From positions 1 through 9,646 of the forward strand of contig JAKOWQ010000248.1 in the NCBI GenBank assembly GCA_029781465.1: a stretch of 9,646 nt of DNA, written 5' to 3'. The notes under the pieces were generated by a model, which worked only from the letters and a program-made list of their open reading frames with translations, was not told where the DNA came from and ran no database searches. Below, piece after piece: positions 1 to 5,166 of the stretch; within the stretch, counting starts at the first letter, position 1; the number at the start of each line of letters is the position of its first letter. Origin of the DNA: Pseudomonadota bacterium (GTDB lineage Bacteria; Pseudomonadota; Alphaproteobacteria; Sphingomonadales; Sphingomonadaceae). The position numbers were made by a program, and so were the translations under genes.

Positions 1-78
1 GGGAGCCAAGAAAGCCGGAGGGGCCCCGCAATCGTGCGGATCAGCCAGCGATCGGCTAGATGACAGAAGGAAGCTGCC
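1..78 (+). promoter_or_regulatory. Leader region upstream of rpsF (possible structured 5' UTR)
   Basis: This stretch holds no gene I can support; short open frames end at 61-63 and about 57-59. Two small hairpins can be drawn: CCGCA (26-30) with TGCGG (35-39) around an ATCG loop, and AGCC (43-46) with GGCT (54-57). A good Shine-Dalgarno, AGAAGGAAG, lies at 65-73, with AAGGA seven nt before the GTG start of rpsF. Many bacteria control this operon by binding of an S6:S18 dimer to an rpsF leader RNA, so the hairpins could be part of such a motif. I cannot match them to the known consensus by eye. No clear -35/-10 pair is visible, so the promoter may lie before the window. Confidence 0.3.
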
Positions 79-441
79 GTGCCGCTTTACGAGCACGTGT
101 TCCTGGCACGCCAGGATCTCAGCCAGTCGCAGGTAGATGCGCTGGCCGCCGCCGCCACCGAGATCGTCGAAGCCAACCAGGGCAAGGTCACCAAGACCGA
201 GACCTGGGGCCTCAAGAACCTCGCCTACAAGATCAAGCGCAACCGCAAGGCGCACTTCGTGATGCTCAACATCGAGGCCCCTGCGGGCACCGTTGCCGAG
301 CTGGAGCGCCAGACTGCGATCAACGAAGACGTGATCCGCTGGCTGACCGTGCGCGTCGACGAGCACGAGGCTGGTCCTTCGGTGCAGATGCGCAAGCAGG
401 ACCGTGAGCGCACCAAGCGCCGCGAACGCGAGGAGTTCTAA
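79..441 (+). CDS. rpsF: 30S ribosomal protein S6
   Basis: Small-subunit protein S6, 120 aa, which binds 16S rRNA together with S18 in the platform of the 30S subunit. The N terminus MPLYEHVFLARQDLS and the segment WGLKNLAYKIKRNRKAHF (about residues 43-60) are typical of S6. The C terminus is a charged tail rich in Arg and Glu (about 100-120), as is common in the family. The start is GTG at 79, chosen because AAGGA sits seven nt upstream and the protein then starts where S6 proteins usually do. It is the first gene of rpsF-rpsR-rplI; rpsR starts 3 nt after its stop, so translation is probably coupled. Control by S6:S18 binding to the leader is known in other bacteria but is only possible here. 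Confidence 0.97.
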   Translation: MPLYEHVFLARQDLSQSQVDALAAAATEIVEANQGKVTKTETWGLKNLAYKIKRNRKAHFVMLNIEAPAGTVAELERQTAINEDVIRWLTVRVDEHEAGPSVQMRKQDRERTKRREREEF

Positions 442-444
442 GAG

Positions 445-669
445 ATGGCCCGCGCATTTTTCCGCCGCCGCAAGAGCTGCCCGTTCTCGGGCAAGAACGC
501 TCCCAAGATCGATTACAAGGACACCCGCCTGCTCCAGACCTACATGTCCGAGCGTGGCAAGATCGTCCCCAGCCGCATCACCGCCGTTTCGGCCAAGAAG
601 CAGCGCGAACTGGGCCAGGCGATCAAGCGTGCCCGTCACCTGGGGCTGCTGCCCTACCTCGTGAAGTAA
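445..669 (+). CDS. rpsR: 30S ribosomal protein S18
   Basis: Small-subunit protein S18, 74 aa, the normal size for the family. The basic N terminus MARAFFRRRKSCPFSG, the segment IDYKDTRLLQTYMSERGKI (23-41), and the end with RARHLGLLPYL are diagnostic of S18. It forms a heterodimer with S6 and binds the central domain of 16S rRNA. Cys12 lies in the N-terminal SCPF segment seen in many S18 proteins. The gene starts 3 nt after rpsF, and its Shine-Dalgarno (GAGGAG, 430-435) lies inside the last codons of rpsF, which points to coupled translation. rplI follows after 13 nt. Confidence 0.97.
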   Translation: MARAFFRRRKSCPFSGKNAPKIDYKDTRLLQTYMSERGKIVPSRITAVSAKKQRELGQAIKRARHLGLLPYLVK

Positions 670-682
670 GGGGAGAAGCACG

Positions 683-1285
683 ATGGAAATCATCCTCCTC
701 GAACGGATCGAGAAGCTCGGCACGATCGGCGATGTCGTCACCGTCAAGGACGGTTACGCCCGCAACTATCTGCTGCCCAACAAGAAGGCGCTGCGCGCCA
801 ACGAGGCCAACCGCAAGGTCTTTGAAGCCAACCGCTCCAAGATCGAGGCCGACAACGCCGCCCGCCGCACCGACGCCGAAGGCCACGCCAAGAACGTCGA
901 CGGCAAGTCGGTGGTGCTGATCCGCGCCAGCTCGAACGCCGGCCATCTTTATGGCTCGGTTTCGGTGCGCGACATCGTCGATGCGCTCAACGCCGACGGC
1001 GCCGACGTGACCAAGGCGATGATCGTGCTCGAACGCCCGATCAAGACCATCGGCGTGTTCGACGTCAAGGTTGCGCTGCACCCCGAAGTTGCCGTGACGG
1101 TCAAGGTCAACGTCGCCCGCTCACCGGACGAAGCCGACCAGCAGGCCCAGGGCGTCGACGTGATCGCGGCGATGTTCGAAGACGAAGCCGCTGCGGCCGC
1201 CGCGACCGACTTTGAAGCCGGCAACGGCGAAGCGGAAGAAGCGGCTCCCGCCGCCGAAGCCGCCCCGGACGAAGCCGAAGCCTGA
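683..1285 (+). CDS. rplI: 50S ribosomal protein L9 with extended acidic C-terminal tail
   Basis: Large-subunit protein L9, which binds 23S rRNA at the base of the L1 stalk and helps reading-frame maintenance. The N-terminal rRNA-binding domain carries the L9 signature, with GTIGDVVTVKDGYARNYLLP at residues 13-32. A charged linking helix follows (about 40-75), then the C-terminal domain (about 76-148, including SNAGHLYGSVSV). The protein is 200 aa against about 149 in E. coli. The extra ~50 residues (about 150-200) are almost only Ala, Glu, Asp and Pro and look disordered; such tails occur in sphingomonad L9 proteins as far as I recall. A purine-rich Shine-Dalgarno (GGGGAGAAG, 670-678) precedes the ATG. 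It is the last gene of the operon, and a strong terminator lies 27 nt after the stop. Confidence 0.96.
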   Translation: MEIILLERIEKLGTIGDVVTVKDGYARNYLLPNKKALRANEANRKVFEANRSKIEADNAARRTDAEGHAKNVDGKSVVLIRASSNAGHLYGSVSVRDIVDALNADGADVTKAMIVLERPIKTIGVFDVKVALHPEVAVTVKVNVARSPDEADQQAQGVDVIAAMFEDEAAAAAATDFEAGNGEAEEAAPAAEAAPDEAEA

Positions 1286-1312
1286 TCGCCTCGGCATCGT
1301 TGCAACCGGATC

Positions 1313-1336
1313 GGGGGCGCTTCGGCGCCCCCTTTT
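1313..1336 (+). terminator. Intrinsic terminator of rpsF-rpsR-rplI
   Basis: A perfect 8-bp stem, GGGGGCGC (1313-1320) with GCGCCCCC (1325-1332), closes a TTCG loop. This gives the very stable C(UUCG)G tetraloop in RNA. It is followed directly by TTTT and then CGTT. It sits 27 nt after the rplI stop and before the amn promoter, so it separates the ribosomal operon from amn. Confidence 0.92.
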
Positions 1337-1347
1337 CGTTGCCGTCA

Positions 1348-1376
1348 TTGAAACTTCGCGATCGCCGGGCTATAGG
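1348..1376 (+). promoter_or_regulatory. Predicted promoter of amn, likely leaderless
   Basis: TTGAAA (1348-1353) and TATAGG (1371-1376) are separated by exactly 17 nt and match the sigma70-type consensus at 5/6 and 4/6 positions. Transcription starting about 7 nt after the -10 would begin at 1383-1384, which is the amn ATG itself. No Shine-Dalgarno is visible in CCCGCG before the ATG. This fits a leaderless mRNA, a known mode in alphaproteobacteria. The promoter lies just behind the rplI terminator. It is predicted only from sequence. Confidence 0.55.
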
Positions 1377-1382
1377 CCCGCG

Positions 1383-2816
1383 ATGGAAAGAACAGAAAAG
1401 ATCATCGCGGAATTGGTCCGCGTCTACGAAACCGCCGCCTCCACCCTCCGCTCGGACATTGCCGCGTTTGCGGCAGACGGCACCCTTCCTCCGCAATCAC
1501 GCCGCGAAAACCGCGAATGGTGCTATCCCGAGCTGCGGGTGCGCTATCAGGGTGAAGAAACCCGGCCCGATCTCGCCCGCGCCTTCGGGCGGCTGGCCCA
1601 TCCGGGCATGTTCACCACCACGGTGACCCGCCCCCAGCTTTTTGCCGGGTATCTCGCCGAACAGCTCGATCTGCTTCAGGACGATTACCGGATCGAGATC
1701 GAAGTTGGCCGCTCGGCCCAGGAAATCCCCTTCCCCTATGTGATCGACGGCGGCGCCACACTGGGCACGATCCGCCCGCAGGATCTGGCGCGCCATTTCC
1801 CCTCGACCGAACTGGCGATGATCGGTGACGAGCTGGCCGATGGGGTCGAGGTTGACGGGCTCGACGAAACCATCCCGCTGGCGCTGTTCGATGCGCTGCG
1901 CACCGATTTCAGCCTGGCGCGGCTGGCGCACTATACCGGCACCTCGGTGGAGCATTTCCAGCGCTTCGTGCTGTTCACCAACTATCACCGCTATGTCGAT
2001 GAATTCGTTGACTGGGCGGGCAAGCAGCTGGGCCAGAACGGCTATACCCTGCTGTCCGGCGCGGGCGGCCTACTGCTCGACGAGCATACCGAAAACGCGC
2101 GCGAGCGCCTCTCGGACACGGCCTGGCGACGCCACCAAATGCCGGCCTATCACCTGGTGCGCGAAGACGGGCTGGGGATTACGCTGGTCAACATCGGGGT
2201 CGGCCCATCCAACGCCAAGACCGTGTGCGATCACCTCGCGGTGCTGCGGCCCGAGGCCTGGCTGATGATCGGCCACTGTGGGGGTCTGCGCGATACCCAG
2301 CGGATCGGGGACTATGTGCTGGCCCACGCCTATCTGCGCGACGATCATGTGCTTGATCCAGTGCTGCCACCCGAAGTGCCGATCCCGGCGATCGCGGAAG
2401 TGCAGATCGCGCTGGCCCAGGCGGCCGAGAAGGTCAGCGGGGATACCGGCGCCAATCTCAAGAAGCGGATGCGTACCGGCACCGTCGCCACCACCGACGA
2501 TCGCAACTGGGAACTGCGCTTCACCCAGTCGGCCCGCCGCCTCAGCCTGGCGCGCGCCATCGGGATCGATATGGAAAGCGCGACCATTGCCGCCCAGGGC
2601 TATCGCTTCCGGGTGCCCTACGGCACGCTGCTGTGCGTTTCCGACAAGCCGCTGCACGGCGAAATCAAGCTGCCCGGTCAGGCCAACCGCTTCTATGAAG
2701 AGGCGATTGCAGCGCATCTTCTGATCGGCACCACCACGATCGACCTGCTGCGCGCCGAGGGTGCCCGGCTCCATTCGCGCAAGTTGCGCGCCTTCAACGA
2801 GCCGCCGTTCCGGTAA
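1383..2816 (+). CDS. amn: AMP nucleosidase
   Basis: Cytoplasmic enzyme that hydrolyses AMP to adenine and ribose 5-phosphate, used to balance adenylate pools and salvage purines. The protein is 477 aa (E. coli Amn is 484). The N-terminal Amn domain (about 1-170) includes FTNYHRYVDEF-type segments shortly after it. The C-terminal half is a nucleoside-phosphorylase fold. Family blocks include TLVNIGVGPSNAKTVCDHLA, IGHCGGLRD (from residue 296), IDMESAT (395-401; Glu398 is the usual ribose-binding position), and CVSDKPLHGEIKLPGQANRF, with Asp421 as the likely catalytic acid. The last residues, RKLRAFNEPPFR, match my memory of the E. coli end. The frame is open upstream to 1212, but that would overlap rplI and cross the terminator. 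ATG 1383 fits the family N terminus and the promoter. The 3' end overlaps the opposite-strand hydrolase by 23 bp. Confidence 0.96.
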   Translation: MERTEKIIAELVRVYETAASTLRSDIAAFAADGTLPPQSRRENREWCYPELRVRYQGEETRPDLARAFGRLAHPGMFTTTVTRPQLFAGYLAEQLDLLQDDYRIEIEVGRSAQEIPFPYVIDGGATLGTIRPQDLARHFPSTELAMIGDELADGVEVDGLDETIPLALFDALRTDFSLARLAHYTGTSVEHFQRFVLFTNYHRYVDEFVDWAGKQLGQNGYTLLSGAGGLLLDEHTENARERLSDTAWRRHQMPAYHLVREDGLGITLVNIGVGPSNAKTVCDHLAVLRPEAWLMIGHCGGLRDTQRIGDYVLAHAYLRDDHVLDPVLPPEVPIPAIAEVQIALAQAAEKVSGDTGANLKKRMRTGTVATTDDRNWELRFTQSARRLSLARAIGIDMESATIAAQGYRFRVPYGTLLCVSDKPLHGEIKLPGQANRFYEEAIAAHLLIGTTTIDLLRAEGARLHSRKLRAFNEPPFR

Positions 2817-3558
2817 GGAAATCGCGGATCGCCTCGCCCAGCGCAGGGCCGGTGACGCTGCCCATGTGGGTGCCGGGAATGGTGGCGCGGACCGCGCCGG
2901 GCAGGGCCTGGACCAGCCGGTCGGCCGAGCCGTTGTCATTGTCCTCGTCGCCGCAGATCACCAGCGTCGGCATGGTCAGCGCCGCCAGCGCCGCAGGCGG
3001 GGTGTCGGTCATGGTCTGGAGCAACAGCCGCGCCGCCGTGCGGTCGATCTTCATGGTCTTCATGAACTGGACCGTGAAATAGGCCGGATCGCCCATGCGA
3101 ACCGTCTCGAACCGGTCAATCGCATCAAGGAAGAAGGTCTGGCGCCCGCTCCACCCGGCCAGTCCTTCCAGGCCCATGCCCCCGAGTATCAGCCGCCTGG
3201 GGCGCAGCCCGGCGATGACCGCCCTCACTGACGTGCGCGCGCCGAGTGAAAACCCGCCAAGATCGTAGTCGGACAGACCAAGCTCCGCGATCAGCGCCGC
3301 CGCGTCGAGCGCCAGCACGTCGGCCGGATAGGCCGCCGGATCGTGGGGCTTGTCGCTCTGCCCGTGCGCGCGCAGATCGGGCATCAGCACCTCGAACCCG
3401 GCCTCGGCCAGGCAGGCGGCATGCCCAAAGCGGATCCAGTTCATCTCCGCGCTGGAAAACAGACCGTGCAGCAGCACCAGCGGGCGCCCCTCGCCCAGCC
3501 GGTGCAAGGCCAGACGTGCGCCGCCGTGGCCGGAGAAGAACGTGGTCCTGATGCTCAT
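2794..3558 (-). CDS. Alpha/beta hydrolase, substrate unknown
   Basis: A 254-aa alpha/beta-hydrolase-fold protein with no signal peptide, so probably cytoplasmic. Strand and turn motifs occur in order: PLVLLHGLFSS (26-36) with the HG oxyanion-hole motif, DLRAHGQSDKP (61-71), and the nucleophile elbow GGFSLGA (101-107) with Ser104. The acid lies in CGDEDND (Asp204 is the most likely residue), and the catalytic His is His231 in GTHMGS. The complete triad suggests an active esterase, lipase-like enzyme or C-C hydrolase; the sequence does not reveal the substrate. ATG 3558 is preceded on its strand by AAGGGCAGG. The gene is convergent with amn (23-bp overlap at the 3' ends) and divergent from the MarR-family gene. 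It shares an 87-bp control region with that gene and may be co-regulated with the efflux cassette. Confidence 0.88.
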   Translation of the reverse strand: MSIRTTFFSGHGGARLALHRLGEGRPLVLLHGLFSSAEMNWIRFGHAACLAEAGFEVLMPDLRAHGQSDKPHDPAAYPADVLALDAAALIAELGLSDYDLGGFSLGARTSVRAVIAGLRPRRLILGGMGLEGLAGWSGRQTFFLDAIDRFETVRMGDPAYFTVQFMKTMKIDRTAARLLLQTMTDTPPAALAALTMPTLVICGDEDNDNGSADRLVQALPGAVRATIPGTHMGSVTGPALGEAIRDFLTGTAAR

Positions 3559-3606
3559 GGCCTGCCCTTAGCCTGACGCATCCGGCAAGTCACCGGTCAG
3601 CTCCGA

Positions 3607-3634
3607 TTGACTTGTTAAGCGCACTTATTATATG
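3607..3634 (+). promoter_or_regulatory. Predicted promoter of the marR-emrAB operon
   Basis: TTGACT (3607-3612, 5/6 match to a -35) is followed after 16 nt by TATATG (3629-3634). The better -10 match TATTAT (3626-3631) overlaps it but gives a spacer of only 13 nt. This is the only AT-rich stretch in the 87-bp gap. Predicted initiation near 3641 would leave only about 5 nt before the ATG at 3646, and no Shine-Dalgarno is visible there. The mRNA may therefore be nearly leaderless. The exact -10 register is uncertain. Confidence 0.5.
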
Positions 3635-3637
3635 CGC
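3619..3637. promoter_or_regulatory. Candidate MarR-family operator (inverted repeat)
   Basis: GCGCA (3619-3623) and TGCGC (3633-3637) form a perfect inverted repeat around 9 nt. With two further matching inner pairs, 7 of 9 position pairs are symmetric about 3628. Size and symmetry fit the 16-20 bp palindromes bound by MarR-family dimers. It covers the predicted -10 of marR-emrAB. The minus strand also has a perfect TATAAT (3627-3632) that could serve the divergent hydrolase gene. An outer pair, GATTGA (3605-3610) and TCAATC (3640-3645), is also inverted about nearly the same region, with a 29-nt gap. Binding is inferred from position and symmetry only. Confidence 0.5.
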
Positions 3638-3645
3638 CCTCAATC

Positions 3646-4089
3646 ATGGAGAACATCGGCTATCTGCTCAGTGATCGCTCGCGCCTGTTGCGCCGCGCCT
3701 TCGATGAGCAGGTTCGCTCGCTCGGGGTGACCGGCCCGCAGGCCAGATTGCTGTTCTACCTCACCCGTTGGGAAGGCGAAAACCAGGGGTTCTATGCCGA
3801 ACAGCTCGATGTCGAGCCGATCACCCTGTGCCGGATGGTCGACCGGATGGAAGAAGCAGGAATGGTCGAACGCAGACAGGATCCGGCCGACCGCCGTGCG
3901 CGTCGGCTCTTCCTCACCAAACGCAGCCGCGAGGTTCTTCCGGTGCTGAAGGAATGCATCGACAAGCTGCTCGAAGACATGTTGACCGGAATCACCGACA
4001 CCGAGCGCGCGAATTTCGCCCGCACCCTTACCGCGATTGGCGAGAATCTGGGGGCGCGCCGCGATCAAAAGGTTGCCAATCATGGCTGA
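3646..4089 (+). CDS. MarR-family transcriptional regulator of the efflux operon
   Basis: A 147-aa winged-helix regulator of the MarR/EmrR family. Family members are usually dimers that repress a neighbouring efflux operon and let go of DNA when a phenolic or lipophilic ligand binds. Helices at about 1-28 and 97-140 would form the dimer interface. The recognition helix lies around 57-71 (EPITLCRMVDRMEEAG). The wing includes the hallmark DPADRRARRLFLT (79-91), with the conserved Asp-Arg-Arg that contacts the minor groove. Cys62 lies in the recognition helix and Cys104 in a later helix. The start is ATG 3646; no Shine-Dalgarno is seen, consistent with a very short leader. The stop overlaps the emrA start by 8 nt, so the three genes form one operon. 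Control by the inverted repeat at 3619-3637 is likely. Confidence 0.9.
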   Translation: MENIGYLLSDRSRLLRRAFDEQVRSLGVTGPQARLLFYLTRWEGENQGFYAEQLDVEPITLCRMVDRMEEAGMVERRQDPADRRARRLFLTKRSREVLPVLKECIDKLLEDMLTGITDTERANFARTLTAIGENLGARRDQKVANHG

Positions 4090-5155
4090 AGCCGATCCCA
4101 AGCTGAACGATACCGATCTTGCCGCGGCCGAGGTTCAGGCCCCGGCGCCCAAGCGCCACCTTGGCCGCCTTGCGCTGATGCTTTCGGTCCCCCTGCTGCT
4201 GATTGTCGGTGCGGTGACCTATTGGTGGAACCTGCAGGGCAAGGTTTCGACCGACAACGCCTATGTCCATCTCGACAAGGTTTCGGTCAGCGCGGAAATT
4301 ACCGGCAAGATCGTGGAGGTCTTCACTGCTGAGAATCGCCACGTCGCGGCCGGCGATCTGTTGTTCCGGATCGATCCCGAACCCTACCGGCTGCAACTGG
4401 CCCAGGCCAATGCCGCGATTGCCAGCGCACAGGCCAGCGAAACGTCGCTGGCCAGCGCCAGCGCGATGTCGGGCGCCGACGTCGCCGCTGCGGAGGAGAA
4501 TATCGCCTTCGCCCGCACCAATCTTTCCCGGCAAGAGGCACTGTGGAAGCGCGGCTTTGCCACCAAGGCAACCTATGACGCCGCCGTGCATCAGGTCGCC
4601 CAGGCCGAGGACCAGCTGGCAATTGCGCGCTCCAAGAGCCGTGAGGCGCAGGCCAAGCTGGCCAGCGGTTCACAGGTGCCCGGTGTCTACCCCCAGCTCG
4701 CGGCGGCGCGCGCGCAGCGCTCGGTGGTGGAGCTCAACCTGCGCCGAACCGAAGTGCGCGCGCCGGTGGCAGGAACGGTTGCCCAGGCCGATCGCCTGAC
4801 CGTCGGGCAGGATGCGATCACCGGCTTGCCGGTGGTTACAATCGTTGCCGACAGCAGCGTCTATATCGAGGCCAATTTCAAGGAAACCGATCTGGCCGAC
4901 ATGAAGCCAGGCCAGCCCGCAGAGATCAGCTTCGATGCCTATCCGGGCCTGAAATTGCGCGCCCATGTCGCCTCGATCGGCGCAGGAACGGGCAGCGAAT
5001 TCTCTGTTCTGCCCGCGCAGAATGCCAGCGGCAACTGGGTCAAGGTAACCCAGCGCGTACCCGTGCGGATCGTTCTTGACGAGCGCAGTCCGCGCCAGCT
5101 GATCGCCGGGCTTTCGAGCAAGGTCACCGTGTTCACCGACGGCCGCAAGCACTAG
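4082..5155 (+). CDS. emrA: EmrA/HlyD-type membrane fusion protein of multidrug efflux
   Basis: Periplasmic adaptor, 357 aa, that links an inner-membrane EmrB-type pump to an outer-membrane TolC-like channel. A short cytoplasmic N terminus is followed by one membrane helix (about 29-48). The EmrA hallmark TDNAYVHLDKVSVSAEITG (57-75) begins the split lipoyl domain. A helical hairpin rich in Ala and Gln follows (about 100-220). The second lipoyl half has TEVRAPVAGTV (223-233). The barrel segment has NFKETDLADMKPGQPAEI (265-282) and a family block from about 301 to 330 (GTGSEFSVLPAQNASGNWV). ATG 4082 is chosen over an upstream in-frame start (4037) because AAAAGG (4067-4072) lies 9 nt before it and it overlaps the marR stop in the manner of coupled genes. 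No outer-membrane factor gene is nearby. Confidence 0.94.
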   Translation: MAEADPKLNDTDLAAAEVQAPAPKRHLGRLALMLSVPLLLIVGAVTYWWNLQGKVSTDNAYVHLDKVSVSAEITGKIVEVFTAENRHVAAGDLLFRIDPEPYRLQLAQANAAIASAQASETSLASASAMSGADVAAAEENIAFARTNLSRQEALWKRGFATKATYDAAVHQVAQAEDQLAIARSKSREAQAKLASGSQVPGVYPQLAAARAQRSVVELNLRRTEVRAPVAGTVAQADRLTVGQDAITGLPVVTIVADSSVYIEANFKETDLADMKPGQPAEISFDAYPGLKLRAHVASIGAGTGSEFSVLPAQNASGNWVKVTQRVPVRIVLDERSPRQLIAGLSSKVTVFTDGRKH

Positions 5156-5166
5156 GCGGCACGCCC

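Noticed and set aside
1212..1382. N-terminal extension of amn
   Set aside because: It would overlap rplI in another frame and run through the rplI terminator; the residues are low-complexity Pro/Lys/Arg and Amn proteins begin near the ATG at 1383.
2070..2939. A 289-codon minus-strand open frame opposite amn
   Set aside because: It is a GC-rich shadow of the amn reading frame, lacks any domain signature, and conflicts with the well-conserved amn and hydrolase genes.
4037..4081. Earlier start for emrA
   Set aside because: It lies inside marR and has no better Shine-Dalgarno; ATG 4082 has AAAAGG 9 nt upstream and gives the normal short cytoplasmic N terminus.
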